A stretch of DNA of 64,000 bases, taken from NCBI RefSeq assembly GCF_007826885.1, contig NZ_ML675586.1:62001-126000 (forward strand). The letters run 5' to 3'. The notes below the pieces were generated by a model, which was not told the DNA's origin, searched no databases, and saw only the letters and a list, made by a program, of their open reading frames with translations. A program made the position numbers and the translations under genes. The DNA comes from Candidatus Nitrosocosmicus arcticus. Its GTDB lineage: Archaea > Thermoproteota > Nitrososphaeria > Nitrososphaerales > Nitrososphaeraceae. This document shows, one piece after another, positions 44,882 through 53,924 of this stretch. Every line of letters begins with the position of its first letter. Within the stretch, counting starts at the first letter, position 1.

Positions 44882-45067
44882 TCACACATATTCATATCCC
44901 AGATTCAAAGTGTCTCTGGTGTCTTCATCGGTAAATGTCCATGGATCCATTATCGAATCAATACCTGAGAGACCTGGAACCTCACTTGGATGGTCTTTTT
45001 GCCATTCCGCCCATAATCGATCACAATATTTAATCCTTCTCTTATTATCTAATTTGTGATCTATCAA
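44882..45067 (-). pseudogene. C-terminal remnant of a tyrosinase-like gene
   Basis: The frame encodes 61 residues: YCDRLWAEWQKDHPSE, then IMDPWTFTDEDTRDTLNLGY. This matches the end of tyrosinase (usual pattern HHxxxDRLWAxWQ and the DVLDT..LGY end). The copper-binding His residues that should precede DRLW are missing, and an in-frame stop lies just upstream, with only a TTG to start. I take it as the remnant of a lost tyrosinase gene. Confidence 0.5.
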
Positions 45068-45484
45068 ATAACCCTTGGATTATTGTTAATTGGTATATTA
45101 ACATTAAATTCAATATACCTTATTGACGTTCATAATTTGAATTCTCAGATAAACATTTACCGAGTTTAGTTGATTTACTAAATCTTATACACATCAAATC
45201 AAAGAATGCCATTTTTTATGACATGGTAACAGTCTGAAAGTATAATGATTAATGGCAATATGAGAATTCTAAAATTAAATATCGAAACGGATTCTTAAGT
45301 ATTAAATAGATATTGAAGTTATGGAATTAAATAAATATAATATAAAGGTAATTACAATTTTACATAAAAATAATACATATCATAAGGTATAATTTTCTAA
45401 AGCATATTTTTGTTCACCTATGAGACCTTTCAGACTTAGTTCCTTGTTTAAAACCTCAGAAGGCGGATTTTATACATTATCGAT

Positions 45485-45637
45485 ATGTCGGTTCACAAAA
45501 TTAATAAATCGTATATTAAGAATATAATTTTCTTTAGCCTATCGGTAGCAGGAATATTCTCCTACCAATACAGTCAGAATGTAACCCATCGATATAATAT
45601 ATCTTCCACTTTGAAATATAATCACTCAATGAAATAA
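45485..45637 (+). CDS. Small membrane or exported peptide (50 residues)
   Basis: The frame runs ATG to TAA and encodes MSVHKINKSYIKNIIFFSLS followed by VAGIFSYQYSQNVTHRYNIS. A basic N-terminus with a short hydrophobic stretch looks like a signal peptide or anchor. The remainder is short and polar. It is a plausible small gene without a family, placed in the spacer 45068-45677, where nothing else is visible except a faint trace of a repeat lead at 45219-45238. Confidence 0.35.
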   Translation: MSVHKINKSYIKNIIFFSLSVAGIFSYQYSQNVTHRYNISSTLKYNHSMK

Positions 45638-45677
45638 AAGAATGAAATTCCAATATTGAATTCTATTCTGTCAAATT

Positions 45678-46391
45678 TTATGTTTGTGGAGCAGAGATGG
45701 GTTGACCTAAATCAGTTATCCCAAACAATCGCAAAAGTCCTTCAAATCCTACATAACCAACTACAAAACCCATCAATAACCCACCCCAAAAATCTTCTAC
45801 GGTTATGAAGGATTGTACATCTTTTCGACGCATCAATATCACTCCTGCTATAAATGAGAGGATAATATTGACAAATAATATAGGCAATACTATTTCGGGA
45901 TTCATCTTTTCAACATTTGTCCTAGAGATTAATTGACTATTAGCGAGGGTTCCTAGAATACCACCTGCGATTGTTCCAATAAGCATGCTGGAAAAAGAAG
46001 GGAAAATACTGATCGATACATTCGTAAATTCTTGTGTATCAGATGCTCCGTCATTATATTCCACTGTAATCAGTACAATATGGGTATCAGGCTTTGGATT
46101 TGTGCCCCACCAAAAGCCTGCACGTAATAAGAAATTATGGGTATACCCATCATCTTTTGCAATCTTTCTATCGATATCGTCTTGAAATACGTATGCAATT
46201 TTGCTATAAGGTAATTTCTGATCTAGTAAGGGACTGGGTTCACTACCTTTGGAAAATCCCATGGGAGCGGTCAAAGTAATACGTTTAATAGTAATTTCTT
46301 CCGGGTTACCGTTGATAATTTCCACATAGATTCCAAATAAATCACCTCGTCGAATTGATTTGTTGGAGATCATTGTTTTTATAGAGATCAT
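45678..46391 (-). CDS. Membrane protein with N-terminal soluble domain
   Basis: The protein has 237 residues. Residues 1-130 form a beta-rich domain (KSIRRGDLFGIYVEIINGNP, TIKRITLTAPMGFSKG, LLRAGFWWGTNPKPD, HIVLITVEYNDGASDTQEFT), like an Ig-type fold. Three membrane segments follow (SMLIGTIAGGILGTLANS, IVLPILFVNIILSFIAGVIL, WGGLLMGFVVGYVGFEGLLR). No signal peptide precedes the soluble domain, so its side of the membrane is unclear. The family is not recognised. Confidence 0.6.
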   Translation of the reverse strand: MISIKTMISNKSIRRGDLFGIYVEIINGNPEEITIKRITLTAPMGFSKGSEPSPLLDQKLPYSKIAYVFQDDIDRKIAKDDGYTHNFLLRAGFWWGTNPKPDTHIVLITVEYNDGASDTQEFTNVSISIFPSFSSMLIGTIAGGILGTLANSQLISRTNVEKMNPEIVLPILFVNIILSFIAGVILMRRKDVQSFITVEDFWGGLLMGFVVGYVGFEGLLRLFGITDLGQPISAPQT

Positions 46392-46910
46392 TTATCATAT
46401 TTTACATTGTCTCCTATATAATTATTTCTTTATTTTTCCAATATCGTCCAATATCTATCATTCTTTATTATTGTTTTCGTTTGTTCTCGAGTTTAGCAGA
46501 TTATTTGAACCACAATTTTATCACTTTGTGAACTCAACAAAAACAAGAGAATTTTGATATTCTAAAAGAGAATATAAGTATTATAAAGTAGTATAACTGA
46601 TTCTAATAAATTATATATTAAAATATATGATGAGAATAGAATATAGTTCGCGAACTCTGTAAAGAACTATCTTAAAATCATGGATTCTAATACAGCCAGT
46701 GAATGAATAGTTTGTCACAAATTTACCAGATATACAATTGTAGTATTCTCTGTGCGTTAACAAAACTTGCGTGGGATAAACTTGAATGGATAGTCGAATC
46801 TCATTGTTGTCAACATCTAACTAGGGATTAGGATGCAATCTAAATTTTAACTATTAAGTTATTAAATTTGAATCTTAAAAAAATAAATTATTAGTGAGAG
46901 AGACAAAAAA
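46392..46910. other. Intergenic stretch with no visible feature
   Basis: These ~520 bp are A/T-rich, lack a supported reading frame and carry no copy of the dispersed repeat. Promoter elements for the minus-strand gene at 45678-46391 should lie at its left edge. Confidence 0.3.
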
Positions 46911-48662
46911 TTATATTTCGACCGGAGTACCATCAAACCTCGTAAATCTAATTGGCTTTGTAAAATTCTCGTTGTAAGTTAGTTTCTGTTCCTGTAATAT
47001 TCCAATTGATATTGTTTCGCCTAATCTCAATGAGTTCCAATAATCACTTCGATAGTGTACTCCTCCCCCATTCCTTCCTATTGCAACATTTGCAGCAAGT
47101 TTATTTAATTCTCCACCTAATGTAAGATGGTTTCTATCCGATCCTTCATAATTACGAAGCCCATTGCCGGAGTCATTTGCTTCTAAAGGATTCTCGATCT
47201 TAAATGTATCGTCAAACCATGCTTTCAGAATGGTTACACATGCTCCAGCTACCGTTGCATGACCTGCGCCATAGGAAGGATGTGCAGGTGATCCCTCTGG
47301 GAATGCTAGAGGAAGCAAATAGGTACCCCCAGTTTCCTCTCTATTTTCGTTTTGTTTCTCATTGTGTTTAAATACTTTCTGGAGAACGGATGAATTTAGT
47401 GCGTCTTGATGTATGGGTATTGGATAGTTGGCACTGTTAGTCTTCTTAATATGAATTAAACCTGCTATGGCTTCAGGTCTTAATCGACGGTATAAGAACC
47501 ATTTAGTATACCACACCGATTTCAAAGCCCTTGTTGCAACCTCACAAACTAAACTTAAGACATGAGGACCCCCAAATGTTCCAAAGCCATATTGAGTTTT
47601 AAATTGAGCAGTTGTGCTATCTTTGTAGGGGTTGCCTTGGTTCAGAATTTTGGCACCTACGTTGGCATCATCAGAAACTCTAAGTAAATACATACACGCT
47701 GAAAGATATGCTTGATACAATGCGTCATAATGTACGAAAGTCGCAAGATCTCTTAAATTACGCAAGAACTTGGGTTTGTTATCAAAGTAATTTAATGGAT
47801 CCCTATCATCATTCTTATACAGTGGACTAATGTCACGTTTTTCTCCTCGCTGTACAGAAATCCATGATTTATAATTTGTAACAAAGTCTCTACCAGGGAC
47901 TGCAACTACGTGTCTTTGGTCAATTGCACAAGTTCCGTACTTTATCCATCCATCGTTTTCGGCACGATCGAGAACGATGTCTTTGTTTCCTTTTAACATG
48001 AATTGTGAGATATAAGGGCCTATAAGATCACCTTCGGTTGATCCTCTAAAGATGCTCTTATCAGTAACTTTCCCGCCGATTTTGGGTCCGCGGAAATCAG
48101 ATAGATTGTTCAAATCATTTACTGCATCTTTTACTGTACTATTGTCATGATAATCAGAAAAGTCAACATCTCTAATTAGAGACATCCAGTATAATTCGAC
48201 GATTTCTCCAGCAGCTTCTGGTGAATTTAGCTTTGGCGGGGCTGCGAATTTATCATAGCTAGCACTATTTAATAGGTCCGTAGCTCCTTTCTTCAAGATC
48301 GCAACTGCATGACCATCTGGACCTTCCAGGTCATAAGCTAATCCCGATTGTGGATTAGTAAGCTTCTTGTTACCTCGACCATTAACAAACGACTGATCTA
48401 AAATGATATTTTGAAAGTCAACCGGATCTCCGCTTTGTATTGCCTTTAGAAAACTTTGGTATGCGGCTATATCTACTTCTCCCGAATCTTGATGAGGTAA
48501 ACTCTTGTGAAAATTGCCTATAAAATTGGGATAAGTTTGCTCTTCTTCGTTTGGTGGTCCGATTTGTAAGTCTTTACCAAAATGCGGTCTACTATTGGCA
48601 AGATTTGTTGCGTCATCTCTGATTTTTTTGGCATTATTTTTCCTTTGCATTGGATCGTTCAT
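46911..48662 (-). CDS. Vanadium-dependent haloperoxidase-like protein
   Basis: The protein has 583 residues, similar in length to algal bromoperoxidases. The vanadate-site residues line up with the Corallina enzyme: Lys387 and Arg395 in KWFLYRRLRPEA, His461, Gly467 and His468 in HPSYGAGHAT, and Arg530 and His536 in GRNGGGVHYRSD. The Ser that contacts vanadate in the algal enzyme is Ala466 here. Vanadate haloperoxidases oxidise halide with H2O2 and share their fold with PAP2 phosphatases, so phosphatase activity is the alternative. No signal peptide is visible. The gene is monocistronic. Confidence 0.85.
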   Translation of the reverse strand: MNDPMQRKNNAKKIRDDATNLANSRPHFGKDLQIGPPNEEEQTYPNFIGNFHKSLPHQDSGEVDIAAYQSFLKAIQSGDPVDFQNIILDQSFVNGRGNKKLTNPQSGLAYDLEGPDGHAVAILKKGATDLLNSASYDKFAAPPKLNSPEAAGEIVELYWMSLIRDVDFSDYHDNSTVKDAVNDLNNLSDFRGPKIGGKVTDKSIFRGSTEGDLIGPYISQFMLKGNKDIVLDRAENDGWIKYGTCAIDQRHVVAVPGRDFVTNYKSWISVQRGEKRDISPLYKNDDRDPLNYFDNKPKFLRNLRDLATFVHYDALYQAYLSACMYLLRVSDDANVGAKILNQGNPYKDSTTAQFKTQYGFGTFGGPHVLSLVCEVATRALKSVWYTKWFLYRRLRPEAIAGLIHIKKTNSANYPIPIHQDALNSSVLQKVFKHNEKQNENREETGGTYLLPLAFPEGSPAHPSYGAGHATVAGACVTILKAWFDDTFKIENPLEANDSGNGLRNYEGSDRNHLTLGGELNKLAANVAIGRNGGGVHYRSDYWNSLRLGETISIGILQEQKLTYNENFTKPIRFTRFDGTPVEI

Positions 48663-49017
48663 CTAAATTTTCTCCTTTTGATATTGGTTTATCATTGCAA
48701 TAACATACAATAACTAGTTTATAAGCTTTGTGCATTATTGGTGTAACTTGCCAATTTCGTGATAAGTTCCAATCTTGATGTTTTATCAATAATTAAAAAG
48801 AGGGATACAAATTTTACATATTCTGTTTTAAAGTATCAAACAAAGATAAAATTAATCAAAATCTTGTAGAAGTATTATTTTTGTATTTCAATTTCTTTTA
48901 AATCTTAATTACATATCCTGAATAGTTTTTTATTATACATATTGTTATAGAATAATTATAACTCCTTCTTCATTCTCAAACCTAATTATTAAATAGTACT
49001 GTACAGCATGCAATTGC
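48663..49017. other. Intergenic stretch between divergent genes
   Basis: These 355 bp separate the haloperoxidase and TPR genes. They must hold both promoters (A/T-rich stretches near 48710 and 48985) but no repeat copy or other distinctive structure. Confidence 0.3.
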
Positions 49018-49938
49018 ATGATTACTACAAAATTTCTCAATATACCCAATATTCAACAACAATCACTATTATTTGCAAATAGCATATCTAATCGAATTAA
49101 AAGAAAGATCTCAGTTGTCTTTTATATTACAGCATTTTCAACAATAACTGGCGGGATACTGCATTTATTGATGATAGGACCAGAACTTAAACCAGTTAAT
49201 TTCCCCGTGGAGATGCTCCCGTATACTGATGGGTTATTTATTTTGTCAGGAATATTACAAATATTTTGGTGTATTCCAATGATAATGCGCTGGGGATATA
49301 AATGGTATCTTTCAGGATTAATAGGAACGATTGGATTATCTCTGCTACTCTTGATAACTAGGATTCCCAATGGAATCACTGGTTTACCGCTGGAGGATAA
49401 AAATCCAATGTCTCTACTCACAGAAATATCTCAATTGCTGTTCATTGGATCGACCCTAACAGTGATAAAGTATTCAAAATATATGAATATAACATCTCGT
49501 CGTTCTGGATCCAATATAGGACAAGAATCTAAGAGTAGCGAATTACGTGCTAAAGAATCTGAAGAAGATGTAATCCCCAAAGACAAGATATACTACAGAT
49601 ATAGTAATTGTGAAGATACTATTTATTTACTAAAAAAGCTTGAGTATAGAATCAATATCAATTCTAGGGACTCCAGATTATGGATAACTAGAGGATTAGC
49701 CTTAAGGCAACTTGGTGGGAATGTTGAAGCAATACAGTCATTTGATGAAGCTATAAAATTGGATCCGACGGAAGTGGTGGCTTGGTATCAGAAAGGACTT
49801 TGTTTAAACATTTTAGGAAAGACGAGGGAAGCAATGCAAATTTATGAAATAGCTGGATTGATTAAGAAGAGTTCACAAAATCAAAGTTCAAAATCTATCA
49901 ATGTCAAAATCATAGTGAAAGAATTGAACAATACTTAA
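49018..49938 (+). CDS. Membrane protein with C-terminal TPR repeats
   Basis: The protein has 306 residues. Four membrane segments occupy residues ~35-155 (VVFYITAFSTITGGILHLLM, DGLFILSGILQIFWCIPMIM, LSGLIGTIGLSLLLLITRIP, ISQLLFIGSTLTVIKY). A linker is followed by about two tetratricopeptide repeats (LWITRGLALRQLGGNVEAIQ, AWYQKGLCLNILGKTREAMQ). The TPR part should bind a protein partner on the cytosolic side. The ATG follows an A/T-rich promoter. The role is unknown. Confidence 0.7.
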   Translation: MITTKFLNIPNIQQQSLLFANSISNRIKRKISVVFYITAFSTITGGILHLLMIGPELKPVNFPVEMLPYTDGLFILSGILQIFWCIPMIMRWGYKWYLSGLIGTIGLSLLLLITRIPNGITGLPLEDKNPMSLLTEISQLLFIGSTLTVIKYSKYMNITSRRSGSNIGQESKSSELRAKESEEDVIPKDKIYYRYSNCEDTIYLLKKLEYRININSRDSRLWITRGLALRQLGGNVEAIQSFDEAIKLDPTEVVAWYQKGLCLNILGKTREAMQIYEIAGLIKKSSQNQSSKSINVKIIVKELNNT

Positions 49939-49959
49939 ATTTTTGTCTTATCCTCGCAA

Positions 49960-50160
49960 CTATGAATATTTAATAAGTTTATGATTCCGGAGCAATAAAA
50001 CAAGTAATGACAGATTGGCGAGAAGTGAGCCTATAAACAAATATTCAATCCGAATTATGAAATCACATGCTCCAACAAAAATGTCATCCTTATAGTGAGG
50101 ACAAAGCAAATTGTGACAATCAGGTCCTACGACATTACTAACAATGTACAGATAAATCAT
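49960..50160 (-). CDS. Possible small membrane protein
   Basis: The frame encodes 66 residues: a Cys-containing N-terminal part (GPDCHNLLCPHYKDDIFVGA) and one membrane segment (YLFIGSLLANLSLLVLLLRN) with a basic end. The C-x5-C and His pattern is suggestive, but there is no family. The gene lies between convergent neighbours with short spacers. Confidence 0.4.
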   Translation of the reverse strand: MIYLYIVSNVVGPDCHNLLCPHYKDDIFVGACDFIIRIEYLFIGSLLANLSLLVLLLRNHKLIKYS

Positions 50161-50198
50161 AAATTGAACTAAAAGTAAAAAAATAAAAGGTCTTGTAG

Positions 50199-50654
50199 TT
50201 AGCTTTGGGCTGCTACGTTGCCACCAGAGTTTTCTTGGTTTTGAACGTTAATGTTGTTACCAGAGCCTATTGTATCTCCACCAGAAACTACTTGGCTGTT
50301 TTGTTCAGAGGATTGAGATTGACTGATGCTTTGGTCTGCAGAGTTGCCACCATTGTGGTCGTCGTCGTCATCTTGTGCTAATGCGTTGTTACCTGTATTC
50401 TTTTGGTTTTGGAAGCTAACGTTATTGCATGATAGAAAAGTTGATCCTCCAGAAGCGCACAAGGCATTCTGAACTGATGCTTGTGATTGAGATATCGATT
50501 GCTCAGCTACGTTACCACCTTTGTTCTTCTTTTTGGTTGCAAAGGCGTCATCGACAGCCACTAAGGGGCCTGCAATCAATGCTAATGCGACCACTATTGC
50601 AATTGATGCGACAACGAGTTTGTTGTTTTTGTTGTGAATGTATGATTTATTCAT
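50199..50654 (-). CDS. Secreted curlin-like Gln/Asn/Ser repeat protein, paralogue 2
   Basis: From the ATG at 50654 (matching the start MNK of the paralogue at 6037) the protein has 151 residues. Signal peptide IAIVVALALIAGPLVAVDDA is followed by the same two blocks (EQSISQSQASVQNALCAS and DQSISQSQSSEQNSQVVSGG), an Asp/His linker and the end GGNVAAQS. The two paralogues share 80% or more of their residues by eye and the same upstream block. I infer an exported matrix or fibre protein. Confidence 0.7.
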   Translation of the reverse strand: MNKSYIHNKNNKLVVASIAIVVALALIAGPLVAVDDAFATKKKNKGGNVAEQSISQSQASVQNALCASGGSTFLSCNNVSFQNQKNTGNNALAQDDDDDHNGGNSADQSISQSQSSEQNSQVVSGGDTIGSGNNINVQNQENSGGNVAAQS

Positions 50655-50667
50655 ACCAGTCATACTA

Positions 50668-50900
50668 TAGAAAAAATATATTGGATTGGCTAACTAGGTG
50701 CAATACTCTAATATTCCTGCAGTTTTAGAATTAGATGATGTAATCCGAAACTAGTAGGGTTCTATAACATTTAATCGTACAATGAATTACTTGCTCTGAT
50801 TTTGCATTTTAGTGTTAATATTTAATAGATAGGTATGACGTTTAGTAACAGTCTGGGCGCGTGGGGATTAAGTTTCTTGTGGTAATGGGGTCCTAATACA
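50668..50900 (+). repeat. Long dispersed repeat: P block, long lead, tail A
   Basis: Positions 50668-50732 are the upstream block of the curlin-like gene, with the arms ATTCCT and TAGAAT around 7 bp. The long lead follows directly (CTAGTAGGGTTCTATAACAT ... ATGACGTTTAGTAACAGTCT), then GGGCGCGTGGGGAT and TAAGTTTCTTGTGGTAATGG. So a gene promoter and the repeat are fused into one unit here, as at 26258. Confidence 0.75.
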
Positions 50901-51100
50901 ACTTGATGTCAATATATTTTTTCAAGCCAAAATCCAGGGTTAACAAGATAAAGTCTCATAGTATTTTCAATCTTAGATTATTACGGCCATTCATAGTGTC
51001 CAATTCATAAAAAGATTGATATAATAAATTTATAGTTAGAAATGACCTTATAACAATTTGAAGAAATATGTAAATCTAAACAAATTTAATTTCTTCTACT

Positions 51101-51391
51101 ATGATTGCAATGTCAGTTCTTTATGTTGAATATATTAGGGATCTGTTCTCTTCCACTTTAAGTCTAAGATCAAATATTATAGAAGAACTAGAGAAAACGA
51201 TAATGGATATTCCTTACGACGAGATTATAATCGATTTTTCTGGTGTTAAATCCATGAGTATTGAATTTGCAAAAGAATACTTGACAATCAAGCACAGAAG
51301 CAATAAAGTAATAAATGAAGTAAATTTGCCACTTGATCTACAGCCGACAATGGATAAGGCATTAGGATCTCTGAAAATTCCTGCTTCCTAG
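51101..51391 (+). CDS. STAS-like DUF4325 protein
   Basis: The protein has 96 residues. The central IIIDFSGVKSMSIEFAKEYL is the DUF4325 / STAS-like signature, with a preceding helix (RSNIIEELEKTIMDIPYDE). Such proteins often work with kinases or anti-sigma-like partners in signalling or defence modules, but no partner is adjacent. The start may be the first ATG or MSVLY three codons later. It is cytosolic. Confidence 0.65.
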   Translation: MIAMSVLYVEYIRDLFSSTLSLRSNIIEELEKTIMDIPYDEIIIDFSGVKSMSIEFAKEYLTIKHRSNKVINEVNLPLDLQPTMDKALGSLKIPAS

Positions 51392-51648
51392 ATTTTGCAT
51401 TAGACAGAAAAGAGAAGGTTATAGTCAAGAACATAAATCCTACATTTCAATTTGTAGTAATAGCTGGAATCTTTTAATTGAATTGAATATGTTGACGCCA
51501 CCTTAAAAGCAGAATGTAGTAATATCTTAAAATACTGTGGTGACGTATCTATTACTTTAGTAACATATAGGCTCGCTATTTTAGTATACAAATAGTACCA
51601 AGGTACATTACTAGAAGGGGTTCAGTCATAACAGAAAACATTTGAATC

Positions 51649-51692
51649 TAGTCTGGGCGCGTGGGGATACGGTTCAAGATTGAATAGAGTCC
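51649..51692 (+). repeat. Dispersed repeat, tail B
   Basis: Lead AGTCTGGGCG, centre CGTGGGGAT, tail ACGGTTCAAGATTGAATAGA then GTCC. It lies in the 508-bp spacer between convergent genes, which otherwise shows no feature. Confidence 0.85.
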
Positions 51693-51899
51693 TTGACTAG
51701 ATAAATAGAGATAAAAAAACTCCGCAGTTTTTTCAGATAGATTATTTTGTTGGTGATAAATTATCTAACATTTGGGATAACTTACGCTTTGTGTCAATAG
51801 TAGGTAAAAGAAATCCGATGTGAATTAATTCTCGGAATAAACTTTCTTCCAAAAAAATACTTCTTTTTTGTATGATTAGTATTCTAATAAAATATTACC

Positions 51900-52763
51900 T
51901 TAGAGATCAAGATCCTTCTTTGCTTGCTCTAAATCTTCTTCCCAAATCCACAGCCTATGACTTGGCGGGACATTGAAGAAATCAAATTTTCCTACTACCG
52001 AAAGATTTCGAAGATCGACACAAATCCTTTCAAATGCATCCTTAATACATTCAGAAGCACTTTTATTTTCTTCAGAGAGTTTGATACACATTCGATACTC
52101 ATATCCAAGCAAGAGATTTTTACCATATTTTTCCCAAGCACCTTTTCCCTGCGTCCAAGCCTCATTAGCCGCTTTTATGGTAATGTTAAGATCTTTGTTA
52201 TTTGGAAGGGAAGGATATATAGGAAAAAAGGCAGCCCATCCATTTGATATCATATCCAAATTCAATGTATTTCTCCTAGGATCTCCGATTGGAGGTAATG
52301 GATCTTCTCGTGTGTTCTTATACCATGGAGACACATATGCAAGCATTCTTCCATACACGTCAATTAAGTCGCCAGTAGGCATTACGGCAATCTTCCTCTG
52401 ACTACCATCTGGAAGTGTTAATCTTTCTGATAACATTTTTTCAAAGGCCTCTATGGCATCCATAGCAGCGTCTATATGTTTTTTTGCGGCATCATTGATT
52501 ATTTTATTACGGAGGTAATTCCTCAACCCGGTTGGAAGTTCATCATAAAATCCGTTGTTTAGTCGCTCTTTGCATCTATCTAGTTTAGGTTGACTCTCTT
52601 CAGGTTTTCCAGCATAAGTTGCCTTCTCAGGAGTATCACAAGATACAAGGCGGAGCGGCTGTTCTGCAATTACGATGGTATCGGCATCAGTAGATGTAAA
52701 GAGTTTTCTTGCCTTAGGACTTATAGTATTTCTTTTATAATGGAAATTGATCTCTATTGACAT
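51900..52763 (-). CDS. Staphylococcal-nuclease-fold protein
   Basis: The protein has 287 residues. SNase hallmarks are present: DADTIVI then PLRLVSCDTPEKA (usual RLxGIDTPE, giving Arg, Asp and Glu of the active site), YGRMLAYVSPWY (usual YGRxLAYV with the second Arg) and LNLDMISNGWAAFF. A ~70-residue insertion lies between the two Arg-containing motifs (RLNNGFYDELPTGLRNYLRN), and the C-terminus has two Cys. There is no signal peptide, so it is probably cytosolic. The catalytic set looks complete, but the long insertion is unusual. Confidence 0.65.
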   Translation of the reverse strand: MSIEINFHYKRNTISPKARKLFTSTDADTIVIAEQPLRLVSCDTPEKATYAGKPEESQPKLDRCKERLNNGFYDELPTGLRNYLRNKIINDAAKKHIDAAMDAIEAFEKMLSERLTLPDGSQRKIAVMPTGDLIDVYGRMLAYVSPWYKNTREDPLPPIGDPRRNTLNLDMISNGWAAFFPIYPSLPNNKDLNITIKAANEAWTQGKGAWEKYGKNLLLGYEYRMCIKLSEENKSASECIKDAFERICVDLRNLSVVGKFDFFNVPPSHRLWIWEEDLEQAKKDLDL

Positions 52764-52997
52764 ATATTGTAAATACCATACAAGAATATAAATATTTTCT
52801 AAAGGAAATCTATATTTCCTTATCTAACATAATTTCTTCAAACGAAATTTTATTATTCAAGATAAATTTATGTTTTCAAAACTATTTTTACTTATCATTA
52901 CCATATAAAGTTATTATTTCAAATGGTTTTGTAATATCTTTAACTTTATTGGCAATAATTAGAAAAACTTAATAATGACAAATATCTAAATCAGAAC

Positions 52998-53924
52998 ATG
53001 GTAACTATGCTACCTCCGAGAGCCAAACTGATGTTGGCTTTGAGAGAACACAGAATGCATCATGTATTATGGCATACTGTAAGAGATAACTGGGAACGAG
53101 AAGTGTCAGGGCAACCAATGTTTAGCGATTCTGAAAAACAACGTATAAGGGATATGGGATGGGAGCCACCTAGGCCTTCTCTTAACAAAGATGGAGTTCG
53201 CATAGAGAATAACAAATCTGGCGAGGATTTTCTATTTATGCATAGACAAATGATATTACATGTAGATACCTTACTTTCAGAAATTGGAGATGCATCTTAT
53301 CCCAAGGTAGAGGGTTGGACGCACGTTCCCCCTCCAAATGATCCAGATTATCCTGTTCCTGTGTGGAATTCCGCTCCAGATTTCATTAAGCCTGCAAAAA
53401 CCGACAACTTCTACAGTAATAGAATGGTGCGTTGGGAAAATGACTATTCAACCCCAGAGTATCTCTCAGAGTTGACCCTCGGACAATTAGGGTCTCGACT
53501 GGAATACACAATTCATAACGCGATGCATCTGAGATGGGCTTCTGATCCAGGTGAAGAGAGGCCACTTGTTTTTCCTTCAAACGCTGATACTATTGAGACT
53601 AGATGGGATAACCCCTCCTATGACTATTTGGCTGATCCATATTCAAGTCATGTAAACTATATCTTCTGGAAGTTGCATGGGTGGATTGATGATAGGATAA
53701 ATGATTGGATGAGAGCACATGAAATTACAGGAGAGGTTCCATGGAGCGTAGAGTGGGATAAAAATATCATGCCCCAACATGGTTTAATTCATGAACCACA
53801 TTTAATGGCAAGAATGGGCGACGAGATGAAAGATACCATCAATAGGATGGAAGAGGTGGCAAAGATTGTGTCCAAAACCGATCTGATAACCCCATTTTCG
53901 GTAATAGATGATGGCATAGTGTGA
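52998..53924 (+). CDS. Tyrosinase-like di-copper protein
   Basis: The protein has 308 residues. The CuA-like region reads FLFMHRQMILHVDTLL (His82; tyrosinases have FLPWHR). The CuB region has IHNAMHLRW (His173, His177; usual HNxxH) and the final helix YIFWKLHGWIDDRINDW (His227; usual FxxHHxxxDRxW). The second CuA His, normally nine residues before the HR, is absent (Lys73), though a His cluster HRMHHVLWHTVRD at residues 18-26 may contribute. Tyrosinases oxidise phenols; here activity is uncertain. There is no signal peptide. A tyrosinase remnant lies at 44882. Confidence 0.6.
   Translation: MVTMLPPRAKLMLALREHRMHHVLWHTVRDNWEREVSGQPMFSDSEKQRIRDMGWEPPRPSLNKDGVRIENNKSGEDFLFMHRQMILHVDTLLSEIGDASYPKVEGWTHVPPPNDPDYPVPVWNSAPDFIKPAKTDNFYSNRMVRWENDYSTPEYLSELTLGQLGSRLEYTIHNAMHLRWASDPGEERPLVFPSNADTIETRWDNPSYDYLADPYSSHVNYIFWKLHGWIDDRINDWMRAHEITGEVPWSVEWDKNIMPQHGLIHEPHLMARMGDEMKDTINRMEEVAKIVSKTDLITPFSVIDDGIV

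Noticed and set aside
45219-45240. Further repeat copy
   Set aside because: ATGACATGGTAACAGTCTG resembles the long lead, but the centre and any tail are missing, so it is at best a trace.
51957-52401. Two plus-strand frames of 96 and 142 residues
   Set aside because: They are shadows of the SNase-fold gene on the other strand.
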